DNA of 64,000 nt from Mucilaginibacter yixingensis (GTDB lineage Bacteria > Bacteroidota > Bacteroidia > Sphingobacteriales > Sphingobacteriaceae), in NCBI RefSeq assembly GCF_041080815.1, contig NZ_CP160205.1, positions 2,108,001 through 2,172,000 of the forward strand, given 5' to 3'. The notes beneath the pieces were generated by a model that saw only the letters and a program-made list of their open reading frames with translations, did no database searches and had not been told where the DNA came from. Shown here one piece after another: positions 1 through 9,170 of this stretch. A program made the translations under genes and the position numbers. The stretch's first letter is position 1; each line of letters opens with the position of its first letter.

Positions 1-91
1 GAAACTATCGAAATTTATCCACCCCAAGGCAATTGTTGACTGTTAAGTAGGAGAGGTGCTGAAAAATTATGTTATACCCGAGGAGCCGAGC

Positions 92-105
92 GTCTACTAG
101 TAGAC
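92..105. repeat. Perfect 14-bp palindrome in the leading intergenic stretch
   Basis: GTCTACTAGTAGAC reads the same on both strands. Short flanking GCC/GGC arms extend it into a longer imperfect stem. It lies upstream of the first gene, so it could be the terminator of a gene before the window or an operator. I cannot tell which, and I see no coding sequence in the first 155 bases. Confidence 0.4.
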
Positions 106-155
106 TTGGCGGAAACTGCTTTAAAAAGTAGTTTGAAATTATAAAATGATTAGCA

Positions 156-557
156 ATGAGCTGGACCTGTCCGAATTGTGATCGTGAACTACCCTGGAAG
201 GATTACCGTCATTATTGTGCGCGGGTGGACCTTGACAGTTTGTTTGAAGGGCGTTCCCAGGAGCTGGTACTGGCTTTTGATAAGATCCTGGCAGAGGTTG
301 CGGATTGGCCCAAAGTATTAGTGGGGGTGACGCCGAATTGTATTGTTTTTACCCGGCGGGTGGGTTTCCTGATCATTAAGCCGATGAAAAAAGAACTCGA
401 TCTGAAGTTCTACTCGGCGGCCGTGAACCCGGAAAAGCCAGTCATCAAAAGCGTGGCGGTGGGTAAAAAGTTTGAGAATCATATCCGTATCAACAGTGTG
501 GAAGATATCAAGCCGGGCTTATTTGTTTATTTGCGGGAGTCTTATGAGCTTTCATGA
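156..557 (+). CDS. Zinc-ribbon-like DUF5655 domain protein
   Basis: A 133-residue soluble protein with no signal peptide. The N-terminus carries a Cys-x-x-Cys pair (CPNC) and a later H-Y-C, which looks like a small zinc-ribbon. The rest resembles DUF5655: a 'SLFEG' start, a central hydrophobic strand region and a closing 'L-R-E-S-Y-E-L' helix. The molecular function of the family is not known to me. It stands alone, facing away from the preceding unknown sequence and convergent with the acetylesterase gene, so the context suggests no role. The family assignment is from memory of its pattern and is moderate; the gene itself is likely real, with an ATG start and normal codon use. Confidence 0.7.
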   Translation: MSWTCPNCDRELPWKDYRHYCARVDLDSLFEGRSQELVLAFDKILAEVADWPKVLVGVTPNCIVFTRRVGFLIIKPMKKELDLKFYSAAVNPEKPVIKSVAVGKKFENHIRINSVEDIKPGLFVYLRESYELS

Positions 558-618
558 AGCTGTCCTGTTCAATAGATCGCAGAAGTAAGTTTCCATAGAA
601 ACTGGCTTATATAGGTCT

Positions 619-1488
619 TTATAGATTCTCATTCATTTTCTCCGCCATTCTTAAACCGAGTTCCCATGTGCCTTTTGTACCAAAGTGCAATCTGTCCTTA
701 GGGTAAGGCGTATGCGGATCATCTGCCCGCTGGCTAAGATCATCTGTTGGTACAACAAACGCTCTTTTTACAGATAGCGGTGTACGTGCATTCTGGTCGA
801 TATCATGCTCTGCCTGCCGAACTTCGGTTATCCCTTTTCCACTATTGGGTGGGGGATAAACATAGCCATACACAAACAATATTTTACGTGCGTGAAATTG
901 TTGCCTTACCCGTTTAATAAAATGATTTAAATGTACTCCATAAAGCGCACTAATAGTATCGCCTTTATCAGCATCATTTTCACCTTGCTGCCATAGCATC
1001 CCTTTAATTACTGGTTTGTAGCCTAGTTTGCGTAAACTGTCCAACCCTGCGTTAACAGTTTGCACAAAGGTGCTGAATTGATCGCCCCAATGGAGTATAT
1101 CCAGATTGTTTTGGCCTGGATTCCACTGCCGGTAGAGGTCTGTTCCGCTGTGCGCGTGTTTAATAATGACCATACTGGTGTTGGGTCGCAATTGATGTAA
1201 TTTGGTACCGAATCCCAGTTCCGGCCCAAACCGGTCTGGCGATTCTGATGCCGGATGCAACGGGTACCAGTGATACGGCGGCAAGCCGCTATTTAAATGA
1301 GGTTTCCCGGAATGAAAGATCAGTACGCTCGTATCGATCTTCATAGAGTCGCTCATATTATTTACATAACCCTGGCCCGTTGCGTTGGATTGCCCTCCGA
1401 TCAGATAAACTTCTATGTGTTTGGCATGCTGAGCCTCAACTATTAAGAAGCTACAGATGCCAAACAGAATAAGAATTAATTTTTTCAC
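619..1488 (-). CDS. Secreted sialate O-acetylesterase-like (SASA) carbohydrate esterase
   Basis: Predicted exported SGNH-type esterase of 289 residues that would remove acetyl groups from sugars. A signal peptide of about 19 residues ends at V-E-A. It is followed by the block 'IGGQSNATGQG', whose serine is the expected nucleophile. Near the C-terminus 'DRLHFGTKG' supplies the Asp-x-x-His pair of this fold, and 'WQQGENDA' is a further family block. The start is GTG, ten bases after the stop of the upstream GH29 gene on the same strand, so the two are probably cotranscribed. The pairing suggests deacetylation of a fucosylated, acetylated glycan before or during fucose release. The substrate is not determinable from sequence; CE6 or a related SASA family are both possible. 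Confidence 0.85.
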   Translation of the reverse strand: MKKLILILFGICSFLIVEAQHAKHIEVYLIGGQSNATGQGYVNNMSDSMKIDTSVLIFHSGKPHLNSGLPPYHWYPLHPASESPDRFGPELGFGTKLHQLRPNTSMVIIKHAHSGTDLYRQWNPGQNNLDILHWGDQFSTFVQTVNAGLDSLRKLGYKPVIKGMLWQQGENDADKGDTISALYGVHLNHFIKRVRQQFHARKILFVYGYVYPPPNSGKGITEVRQAEHDIDQNARTPLSVKRAFVVPTDDLSQRADDPHTPYPKDRLHFGTKGTWELGLRMAEKMNENL

Positions 1489-1498
1489 TGCTTAAGTT

Positions 1499-3133
1499 TT
1501 AATTCATCGGACTACCTGATGCGGTTGTAGTAGCAGGATTCATTTTCAACCCGGTTATTTTTAGCGTATAAGCAATATCACAAGGTGCGGCAACAGGCAG
1601 GTTTATTTTTAGTCCGGCAACCTCTTGAGTAAATTTTAATTTCTCTTTAGAACCGAGCATGGTTACCGATGTAACCTTTCCTTCCGGCGCTTTGTCCTGT
1701 GCCAGTGAAGTGATAGTAACGCTTTCGCCCGGCCATTTACCTAAGATGATGGCATAAAGAGCATCGCCTTTTACCGTAAAGTAGATTTTTGGCGCATCCT
1801 GGCCACCCTCCGCAAAGGTGATCCAGTTGTGGGTATCATAAACGGCATCTCCGTTTACTGCCAGCCATTTGCCTACACCCAGTAAGGTTTGTTGTTGTTC
1901 CTGCGGGATGGTGCCATCGGCTTTTGGCGAGAGGTTAAGCATCATGGTGCCGTTCTTACTCACAATATCAATCAGTCTGCCTACAATGGCACTGGCGTTA
2001 GATACGCGCATATCGCTGGTATAGCCCCAGGTGCTGCCAATTTCTGTATCTACATCCCAGGTGCCGGTGCGTATGCCCGGCGGCGTTTTTCCTTCAAAAT
2101 CCAAAACAGAGCCAATGGTAGCTGTGTTGACGCCCGAAGGTGCAAAAGCTGCCTTTTTGGTGTTAAGCGACACTTCCTTCCCCCATTTGCGTGCGCTATT
2201 ATAATAATAGGCCGCTACCATCAATTTTAGTGGATCCAGATAACGCTGGTCTACACCATTGTCAAACCAAAGCATGTCAGGCTGATACTTGTCTATTAGT
2301 TCCACATTTCGCTCAAACCAGCCCACCAGGAACTTGCGACAGGCCTCGTCGCTGCGATCAGCCACATTATAAAAGGATGCCCATTTCGGATCGAATAGAT
2401 CGGCCTGTTCGGCCTTCATCTTGTCCAGCATCGCTTGTGGGGGATTGATGAACTGAAAATTCTCGATCTGGTGATTGGTGAAACCAAATTTCAATCCGCG
2501 TTTACGCACGGCCTTGCAAAGTTCGCCAATCAGATCACGTTTGGGACCCATTTGTTTGGCATTGAAAGGCGTTACCTGGCTGTCCCACAATGCAAAACCA
2601 TCATGGTGCTGGCAGGCGGGCATAAAAAAGCGTGCGCCTGATTTTTGGATCAGGTCGGCCCACGCTTCAGGGTCAAATTTTTCGGCGGAGAACATGGGGA
2701 TAAAATCTTTATACCCGAATTTATCCTGCTCGCCAAAGTGTTGTGCATGCCAGGCGCCAATGCCACCGTCGGTATACATATGCTTTTCATACCATTCATT
2801 ATGGTAGGCAGGTACCGAATACAGCCCCCAATGCATGCACAAACCAAATTTGGCTCCTTTGTACCATTCTGGCACTTTGTAATTGGCTTTTAAAGATTCC
2901 CAGTTGGGCTGGAAAGGGCCGACCGGCATCTTGGTTTTAATAGAACTAACGGCTGCCGCTACTACTTTTGGCGTAGTTTCCGGCGCCATATCAAAGCCGG
3001 TATCGTTACCTGCTTCGCCTATAACTTTGTTGAGTGGGCCGGTATAAGCTTTATCGTGCTGGGGAGTATCCTGCCCCAAAGCATAGAGCAGGTTGAAAGA
3101 TAGCGCAGTTAAAAGTAAAAGAGTTTTTCTCAT
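1499..3133 (-). CDS. Exported GH29 alpha-L-fucosidase
   Basis: A 544-residue glycoside hydrolase expected to cleave terminal alpha-L-fucose by a retaining mechanism. A signal peptide (about residues 1-20, ending at A-L-G) points to the periplasm or surface. GH29 landmarks are visible: 'FGLCMHWGLYSVP' near residue 96, 'CQHHDGFALWDS' near 174-184, and 'PDMLWFDNG' where Asp291 is the likely nucleophile. 'DIVSKNGTMMLNLSPKADG' is the usual block near the end of the catalytic domain, followed by a beta-sandwich tail. It precedes the SASA esterase gene by ten bases on the same strand and follows an AraC regulator. A second GH29 in the window is divergent, so the two may take different linkages. Confidence 0.93.
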   Translation of the reverse strand: MRKTLLLLTALSFNLLYALGQDTPQHDKAYTGPLNKVIGEAGNDTGFDMAPETTPKVVAAAVSSIKTKMPVGPFQPNWESLKANYKVPEWYKGAKFGLCMHWGLYSVPAYHNEWYEKHMYTDGGIGAWHAQHFGEQDKFGYKDFIPMFSAEKFDPEAWADLIQKSGARFFMPACQHHDGFALWDSQVTPFNAKQMGPKRDLIGELCKAVRKRGLKFGFTNHQIENFQFINPPQAMLDKMKAEQADLFDPKWASFYNVADRSDEACRKFLVGWFERNVELIDKYQPDMLWFDNGVDQRYLDPLKLMVAAYYYNSARKWGKEVSLNTKKAAFAPSGVNTATIGSVLDFEGKTPPGIRTGTWDVDTEIGSTWGYTSDMRVSNASAIVGRLIDIVSKNGTMMLNLSPKADGTIPQEQQQTLLGVGKWLAVNGDAVYDTHNWITFAEGGQDAPKIYFTVKGDALYAIILGKWPGESVTITSLAQDKAPEGKVTSVTMLGSKEKLKFTQEVAGLKINLPVAAPCDIAYTLKITGLKMNPATTTASGSPMN

Positions 3134-3160
3134 GTGGTATAATTTGGTAATGGTGGTGTT

Positions 3161-4054
3161 TTAATTGATATGGTTAAACCCAACTGTGTAGATCTGTTTC
3201 TTATATTCCCTTGGCGACATGCCAGTGAATTTCTTGAACGTTTTGGAGAAATAGGACAGATTATCAAATCCGGTTTGCACGCTGATCTCTGAGTAAGTCA
3301 TGCGGCTGGTGGCCATCAGGTGTTGCGCACGTTCTATGCGTTTTTCATTAATATAGTTTACCGGACGTGCACCGGTATAAAGTTTAAACTGACGGGAGAA
3401 ATAGTCGATGTTTTGATTGATCCTGGAGGCCAGATGAATTACAGATAAGTCTTGGTGCAGATTAACCAGGATATAACTGAGCGTTTCCATGATCTTAACA
3501 GGAATAACGTTTTTTTCATGATGCTGGTAGAAGTTCGGATTCAGGAACCGGCTAACCAGTTGCAACAGTATGCCCTGAGTTTCCATGTAGGCCCCTGTAC
3601 TTTGCTGATTATTGAGATCCTGGTATTCCTTGTAGAAAATGTCTTTCTCGTAGATCCTGGGATTGTCAGAACGGTTGATCCCTCTGCCCGGGTTAATCTC
3701 CAGCAGCCGGTTAAACAACATAACATCTAACGGTGTGGCTTCAACTTTTAGAATTGTCCTGTTATTGGCAAACAGGGATAGCCCGTCAGACGATTCCTCA
3801 AAAAATTGGACAAAATACTGGCTAAGCGAATGGCTGCAACTCAGGTTGCATAGGGTAAAGCTTGGGATGATATAAAGAAAGCCCGGTTCAAGTTTTAGTG
3901 CCGCATGGGTATCCGTAATCTCTCCGGCACCACCGTCTATATAGTAAATACGATAATAAGGACTGATGATGTTCCGGTAATTCCACCTGGATGTAAGGCG
4001 CACATGGTCTACATTCAGCAACGAGAATGTATGCTGTAAAGCTCTCTTGATCAT
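3161..4054 (-). CDS. AraC-family transcriptional regulator
   Basis: A 297-residue regulator with an N-terminal cupin-like sensor region and a C-terminal double helix-turn-helix of about 100 residues. The HTH block includes 'LASRINQNIDYFSRQFKLYT' and 'ISVQTGFDNLSYFSKTFKKF', ending in the family signature 'TGMSPREYK'. It lies 27 bases upstream of the GH29 gene on the same strand and is divergent from the second GH29 gene. The simplest reading is local control of both fucosidases in response to a sugar. The ligand is not evident. Confidence 0.9.
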   Translation of the reverse strand: MIKRALQHTFSLLNVDHVRLTSRWNYRNIISPYYRIYYIDGGAGEITDTHAALKLEPGFLYIIPSFTLCNLSCSHSLSQYFVQFFEESSDGLSLFANNRTILKVEATPLDVMLFNRLLEINPGRGINRSDNPRIYEKDIFYKEYQDLNNQQSTGAYMETQGILLQLVSRFLNPNFYQHHEKNVIPVKIMETLSYILVNLHQDLSVIHLASRINQNIDYFSRQFKLYTGARPVNYINEKRIERAQHLMATSRMTYSEISVQTGFDNLSYFSKTFKKFTGMSPREYKKQIYTVGFNHIN

Positions 4055-4324
4055 AATATCAGGTAACGGTTAATGCAAATAACGCTATTATACCGCAATG
4101 TGTATTAAATCATTAGCTAAATAAAAAGTCGGATTTTTACAAAAAATAGTCTAATTAAATCAACTTTTCTAAATGATGCCAAAAGTAATTTTGTTGTGAC
4201 AGCGGGTAAACTGCTGCATAACCAATTATAGCATTTAGGTCAATTATTGTGATACGCAATTCTAGTTTGTTTGGCGGGGATCAACTGGCTTATGATTGCA
4301 AATAATAAAACATTAAACCCAAAT
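4055..4324. promoter_or_regulatory. Divergent intergenic region between AraC regulator and GH29
   Basis: An AT-rich stretch of 270 bases separates the minus-strand regulator from the plus-strand fucosidase and must hold both promoters. I could not find a clean TAnnTTTG box, so no exact promoter position is given. Confidence 0.4.
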
Positions 4325-5968
4325 ATGAAAAGAAGAACACTAATAAAAGGAGCGCTTACCGGCATCTCCTCTCTATACCTCTCTAAGCTTTATAGCAAAG
4401 GGCTGTTTTTAGCAGATGGCATGCAGGGCATAGCTCCTGGACCATTTCAATCCAGTTGGGATTCATTGACACAATACCAGGTACCCGATTGGTTTCGCGA
4501 TGCGAAGTTTGGTCTTTGGGCGCATTGGAGCCCACAATGTCAGCCGGAACGCGGCGATTGGTATGCTCGCGGCATGTACCAGGAGGGCAGCGATCAATAT
4601 AAATACCATTGCGAAAAATACGGTCACCCTTCAAAGTTTGGATTTAAAGATGTGATCAATGAGTGGAAAGCCGATAAATGGGATCCGGAAGAGCTGGTGT
4701 CGCTTTATAAAAAAGCTGGTGCTAAATACTTTGTTGCTTTGGCCAACCATCATGATAATTTTGATCTCTTCCCCAGCAAATACCAAAGTTGGAACTCAAC
4801 CAGGATCGGTCCGAAGAAAGACCTGATAGGTGGCTGGGCCAAAGCAGCCAAAAATAACGGCCTTCCTTTCGGTGTCAGTGTACATGCGGCTCACGCCTGG
4901 AGCTGGTATGAAACTGCCCAGCGTTCGGACAAGAGCGGACCATTGACAGGCGTGCCTTACGATGGTAAGATGACCGCCGCCGACGGCGCCGGCAAGTGGT
5001 GGAATGGCTATGATCCGCAGGAACTTTATGCCCAGAACCATCCGTTAAGTCTTGACAGCGAAAATAACGGGATGATCCATAAACAATGGAACTGGGGAAA
5101 TGGCGTAACGCCGCCTTCTAAAGCCTATTGTGAGAAGTTTTATAACCGGATGATTACGTTAATTGACAAGTATGAGCCTGACCTGATGTATTTTGACGAC
5201 ACGGCTTTACCACTCTGGCCAGCCAGCGATGTCGGGCTTCGCGTTGCAGCGCACCTTTATAATAGCAGCATCAAAAAACACGGGAAACTTCGTGCGGTGA
5301 TCAACGGAAAAATACTTGATGAGCAGCAACGTAAATGCATGGTTTGGGATATTGAACGTGGTCAAAGCAACCAGATCGAACCATTGCCATGGCAAACCGA
5401 TACCTGCATTGGCGGCTGGCACTATGACAGAAGATTGTATGATAATAACAAGTATAAATCTGCTAAAACCGTAGTGCATACTCTGGCCGACGTAGTGAGC
5501 AAAAACGGTAATCTATTACTCAACATACCGGTAAGGGGCGATGGCAGCATTGATGATAAAGAGCGCGCGGTGGTAGAAGATGTAGCCGCATGGATGGCCG
5601 TTAACAGCGAAGCTATTTACGGCACCCGTCCGTGGACAACCTTCGGAGAAGGCCCGGCTATGGAAACGGCTGCACCGCTCAGTGCACAAGGTTTTAATGA
5701 AGGAAAGGGTAAGCCGTTTGTTGCGGATGATATACGTTTCACCACTAAAGGCAAGACCCTGTACGCTATTTTACTTGGTTGGCCGGAAAACGGCAAAACA
5801 TTGGTAAAAAGCCTGGGCGATAAGAGCAAAGTGACCACGGTTAGTCTTTTGGGCGGCCCTGGCCGATTATCATTTGAGCAAAGCGCAAGCGGTTTGAGTG
5901 TTCATTTGCCCGAGCAACAACCATGTAAAGACGCATTTGTATTAAAAATAGAGGGAGCCATTGTTTAA
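4325..5968 (+). CDS. Exported GH29 alpha-L-fucosidase (second type)
   Basis: A 547-residue enzyme from the chosen ATG. The frame is open further back to a TTG at 4271, but the later ATG gives a proper export signal beginning MKRRTLIKG, a twin-basic Tat-like leader. Landmarks are 'FGLWAHWSPQC', 'ANHHDNFDLFPS' and 'PDLMYFDDTALP', where the Asp after 'MYF' (about residue 291) is the likely nucleophile. 'DVVSKNGNLLLNIPVRGDG' closes the barrel. The loop around 'AAHAWSWYETAQRSDKSG' and the W-rich 'GKWWNGYDPQELY' differ from the other GH29 here, suggesting another specificity. It is followed by a RhaM-family mutarotase on the same strand. Confidence 0.92.
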   Translation: MKRRTLIKGALTGISSLYLSKLYSKGLFLADGMQGIAPGPFQSSWDSLTQYQVPDWFRDAKFGLWAHWSPQCQPERGDWYARGMYQEGSDQYKYHCEKYGHPSKFGFKDVINEWKADKWDPEELVSLYKKAGAKYFVALANHHDNFDLFPSKYQSWNSTRIGPKKDLIGGWAKAAKNNGLPFGVSVHAAHAWSWYETAQRSDKSGPLTGVPYDGKMTAADGAGKWWNGYDPQELYAQNHPLSLDSENNGMIHKQWNWGNGVTPPSKAYCEKFYNRMITLIDKYEPDLMYFDDTALPLWPASDVGLRVAAHLYNSSIKKHGKLRAVINGKILDEQQRKCMVWDIERGQSNQIEPLPWQTDTCIGGWHYDRRLYDNNKYKSAKTVVHTLADVVSKNGNLLLNIPVRGDGSIDDKERAVVEDVAAWMAVNSEAIYGTRPWTTFGEGPAMETAAPLSAQGFNEGKGKPFVADDIRFTTKGKTLYAILLGWPENGKTLVKSLGDKSKVTTVSLLGGPGRLSFEQSASGLSVHLPEQQPCKDAFVLKIEGAIV

Positions 5969-6067
5969 CCAAGGGCGTTCTCAGCCTCTAAACATTGTCA
6001 ACTCTTAAGGGTGTCGTACAGAGGATTTGATTTGTAGACGTTATGCTAACCAATACCTATTGCACAA

Positions 6068-6403
6068 ATGAAAAGACAATGTTACGCTCTTGATTTAAAG
6101 GATGATCCCGAATTAATTGCCGAGTATGAGCATTGGCACAAGGCTGAAAACGGATGGCCGGGTGTCCGTAAGAGTATAATCGACGCTGGCATCACTGATA
6201 TGCAAATTTTTCGTACAGGTAATCGGTTATTTATGATCATGGATACTTGTGACGATTATGAGGCGGCAAAAAAAGCAGCAATGGATGCTAGCAATCCGGC
6301 TGTTGAAGAGTGGGAAAAATTGATGTGGAAATTCCAACAGCCATTACCCTGGGCAGGCGAAAACGAAAAGTGGATACCGATGAAAAAGATATTTCAATTA
6401 TAA
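6068..6403 (+). CDS. L-rhamnose/L-fucose mutarotase (RhaM family)
   Basis: A 111-residue cytosolic protein of the RhaM family (COG3254), which interconverts the anomers of a 6-deoxy-hexose. 'EYEHWHKAENGWPGVRKSI' and 'AGITDMQIFRTGNRLFMIM' match the family's conserved first half. 'WEKLMWKFQQPLPWA' matches the second. Length is as usual for the family. It sits 99 bases after the fucosidase gene on the same strand. Members of this family have been linked to both rhamnose and fucose; here, next to two fucosidases, fucose is the better guess. This is unrelated in sequence to FucU. Confidence 0.85.
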   Translation: MKRQCYALDLKDDPELIAEYEHWHKAENGWPGVRKSIIDAGITDMQIFRTGNRLFMIMDTCDDYEAAKKAAMDASNPAVEEWEKLMWKFQQPLPWAGENEKWIPMKKIFQL

Positions 6404-6468
6404 TGCAGATTAGTGCGTTCTCGTTGGATGGTCTATTTAGTTGCCAAAGCACATTCTCATCGTAGACT

Positions 6469-7359
6469 TTAGAGCTGTTTCATGTATAAAGATTGCCGGT
6501 ATTTGAGTGGAGATTTGCCTGTCTTATTCTTAAATAGCTTTGAAAAATGAAACTCTGATTGAAAGCCAAGTTTGGAAGAAATCTCCTTAATGGCCGTGTT
6601 GGTTGAGGATAGGAGTGTTTTAGCATGGTCTAGCTTTAGTTGCATCAAATATTGATGCGGTGCCATGCCGGTATGCATCTTGAAATCTTTTCTAAACTTG
6701 GAATATCCAAGATTTACTTCGGACGCTATGACTTCCATTGATATGTCACTGTCGACACTTTTTCGAAGGAGGGTTAGTGCTTTTTCTATCTGATAAGATG
6801 AGATATTAGCATGTTTGACGCGCTGTTTTTGGAGTAACTCCGTTACCAGACCAAGCAAATGAAAGGTCATGCCAGATGCCAGTTGCTGATATCCCGGTAA
6901 TTCCAGATCAACTGTCGAAGCAATAGCCCGAAACAGATCCAGCAATTCAGCATGAAACCCTAAGTTCAATACCGGATGCTTTATAGAAAAAAAGTTTTTA
7001 GACACCAGATCTTGAGCGATAGTGCCATCAAATCCCACCCAGAACTCGTGCCATCCGGTATTAGGATATGGTTTGAAGCGATGCCATTCTGAAGGGAATA
7101 ATAAGATTATTGTACCAGCTTCAATAGTAACAGACTTCACATGTTTTGATTCAAAGATCCCTTTACCCTGACTGATATAGATCAGCTGATACTCGTTTAA
7201 TATCCGTCCTCTCTCCCAGCTAAAATGGTGTTTTGCGGGATGCCCGGCGGGTGGGTATTGCATATCTGGTGGTATCTGACTCGCGCCAGCGTTTACCACA
7301 TACAAACCCCAGCTTTTATCGCGGTCACTTATCGGTAAATACTTGAATTGACTGATCAT
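6469..7359 (-). CDS. AraC-family transcriptional regulator
   Basis: A 296-residue regulator with an N-terminal AraC-type arabinose-binding/cupin fold ('INEYQLIYISQGKGIFESK' style block and 'EWHRFKPYPNTGWHEFWVGF') and a C-terminal double HTH. The second HTH reads 'ISSKLGFQSEFHFSKLFKN' and ends with 'TGKSPLKYRQS'. It is divergent from the isomerase-like gene with only 111 bases between them, so it probably controls that gene in response to a deoxy-hexose or pentose. Confidence 0.9.
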   Translation of the reverse strand: MISQFKYLPISDRDKSWGLYVVNAGASQIPPDMQYPPAGHPAKHHFSWERGRILNEYQLIYISQGKGIFESKHVKSVTIEAGTIILLFPSEWHRFKPYPNTGWHEFWVGFDGTIAQDLVSKNFFSIKHPVLNLGFHAELLDLFRAIASTVDLELPGYQQLASGMTFHLLGLVTELLQKQRVKHANISSYQIEKALTLLRKSVDSDISMEVIASEVNLGYSKFRKDFKMHTGMAPHQYLMQLKLDHAKTLLSSTNTAIKEISSKLGFQSEFHFSKLFKNKTGKSPLKYRQSLYMKQL

Positions 7360-7470
7360 GATGTAAATATCAAAAAGTACATGAAATGTGTCAATTTATT
7401 CATTCTTATTGCTAATGGGATTAATCAAGTTTGTATTAGTTAAACCAATTAAGCAATTTTTATCAATTCT

Positions 7471-8946
7471 ATGTCTAATACTTCTTCTTCGGGCGCACTT
7501 TATTCTTTAGAAAAAGCTATTTCCAGTAACGACTTAAACATTGGGCTTTTTGGCATAGGCCTTGATACCTACTGGCCACAATTTCCCGGTTTGAAACAAC
7601 GCCTGGAGGGATATTTGAAAATTGTGGAAGAAAAGCTTTCCGCCATACACCCTCATGTCCTGAATGTGGGTTTAGTTGATTCTGCGGACAAAGCATTTGA
7701 TGCCGGCCGCCAGTTTAAAAAGAATGATGTCGACCTGATCTTCCTGTACGTTACAACGTATGCGCTGTCGTCTACAGTCCTTCCCGTTGTTCAAAAGGCT
7801 AACGTGCCGGTAATTGTGCTCAATTTAAGTCCAGAGGCGGCTATTGATTACGATTCATTTAATGCCATGACCGATCGTGCCAGGATGACGGGGGAGTGGC
7901 TTGCCTACTGCTCTGCATGCCCTGTGCCAGAGATAGCAAATGTATTTAAGCGAACAGGCGTCAGGTTCCACCAGATCACCGGAATGCTCCATGATGACCC
8001 CGATTGCTGGCAGGAGATTTCTGATTGGATGGATGCCGCAAAAGTAGCATCTGTAATGCGCAATAACAGGTTGGGATGTATGGGGCATTACTACAGCGGC
8101 ATGCTTGATATCTATACCGATCTCACGCTTCAGTACGCCCATTTTGGCGGCCACATAGAGTTATTGGAGGTTGAAGAACTGGCAACCTTTTGCAAGGAAG
8201 TAGATGCAGCCGCTATAGACGAGCGTCTGCAATTATTTGACGAGATCTTTGATATTCAGCAGGACTGCACAGCCGAAGAATTGAGAAAGGCTGCCCGCAC
8301 TTCTGTTGCATTAGACAAGCTTGTAGCTAAATACAAGCTGGGTTCTATGGCCTATTATTATAAAGGAACGGGCAATCAGGATAATGAAGATGCCATAGCC
8401 TCAATTATACTCGGCAATTCTTACCTCACCGCTAAAGGCATACCTGTTGCCGGCGAATATGAGATCAAGAATGTTCAGGCGATGAAGATTTTAGACAGTT
8501 TCGGAGTGGGTGGCTCTTTCACAGAATACTATGCAATGGATTTTAAAGACGATGTGGTACTGATGGGACATGATGGCCCCGGCCACATTGCCATTGCAGA
8601 AGGTAAAACAAAAGTCCGTCCGCTTGGCGTATATCATGGCAAAGTTGGCAAAGGGGTATCCGTTGAGATGTCTGTTAAAAATGGACCAGTGACGTTACTC
8701 TCTGTTGTAGAAGATGCGGGCCGACTGATGTTACTGGTAGCCGAAGGCGAATCTGTCCCCGGACCTATTCTTCAAATAGGTAATACCAACAGCAGGTACA
8801 AGTTCCCTATTGGCGCCCGAAGGTTTGTTAACGACTGGAATAGCCACGTGCCTGCGCATCATTGCGCTATAGGCGTTGGCCATATCAGTTCCAAAATAGA
8901 AAAACTGGGGCATTTGCTTCAAATGCCTGTCGTAAAAGTTTGCTAA
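7471..8946 (+). CDS. L-fucose/L-arabinose isomerase-like protein
   Basis: A 491-residue cytosolic protein of the fucose/arabinose isomerase superfamily. The first half has a Rossmann-like domain with 'VDLIFLYVTTYALSSTVLPVVQ', comparable to the region of AraA that leads into the metal site. The middle has 'GCMGHYYSGMLDIYTDLTLQ' and 'YYKGTGNQDNEDA'. The last part, with 'GHDGPGHIAIAEGKTKVRPL' and 'WNSHVPAHHCAIGVGH', fits the AraA C-terminal domain with its metal-binding histidines. The most likely role is an aldose-ketose isomerisation of fucose or a related sugar released by the neighbouring GH29 enzymes. It could also be one of the uncharacterised relatives; substrate is an inference. It is divergent from an AraC gene. 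Confidence 0.75.
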   Translation: MSNTSSSGALYSLEKAISSNDLNIGLFGIGLDTYWPQFPGLKQRLEGYLKIVEEKLSAIHPHVLNVGLVDSADKAFDAGRQFKKNDVDLIFLYVTTYALSSTVLPVVQKANVPVIVLNLSPEAAIDYDSFNAMTDRARMTGEWLAYCSACPVPEIANVFKRTGVRFHQITGMLHDDPDCWQEISDWMDAAKVASVMRNNRLGCMGHYYSGMLDIYTDLTLQYAHFGGHIELLEVEELATFCKEVDAAAIDERLQLFDEIFDIQQDCTAEELRKAARTSVALDKLVAKYKLGSMAYYYKGTGNQDNEDAIASIILGNSYLTAKGIPVAGEYEIKNVQAMKILDSFGVGGSFTEYYAMDFKDDVVLMGHDGPGHIAIAEGKTKVRPLGVYHGKVGKGVSVEMSVKNGPVTLLSVVEDAGRLMLLVAEGESVPGPILQIGNTNSRYKFPIGARRFVNDWNSHVPAHHCAIGVGHISSKIEKLGHLLQMPVVKVC

Positions 8947-9055
8947 AGATCTGTCAGCGTTTGAAACAGTTTTTTAGCCAGAAAAAATAAACCGCTGCCA
9001 AGATCGGCGAACAAGAATTCAAAAAGCATCTGGCCAATACGGTATCCCTTGATAT

Positions 9056-9080
9056 AGGGAAGCCCGGGGAGGGCTTCCCT
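9056..9080. terminator. Stem-loop terminator after the isomerase-like gene
   Basis: AGGGAAGCCC and GGGCTTCCCT form a perfect ten-base-pair stem with the five-base loop GGGGA, followed by TATTTA. It sits between two convergent genes and could stop transcription from either side; it is closer in style to the plus-strand gene that ends at 8946. Confidence 0.7.
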
Positions 9081-9170
9081 TATTTAGTGATTATTTGGTA
9101 GCCTGAAAAGGCCACCTGTACCTCCCGCAAATTCGGGCCGGTCATCGGTTCACAATCGACAGATTTGCAA

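Noticed and set aside
71..118. Possible group II intron domain V ('GAGCCG...' stem) near the left edge
   Set aside because: The stem does not pair like domain V and no reverse transcriptase or other intron part is visible.
1889..2893. Several plus-strand open frames inside the minus-strand GH29 gene
   Set aside because: They are antisense shadows of a well-supported GH29 gene and have no family signals.
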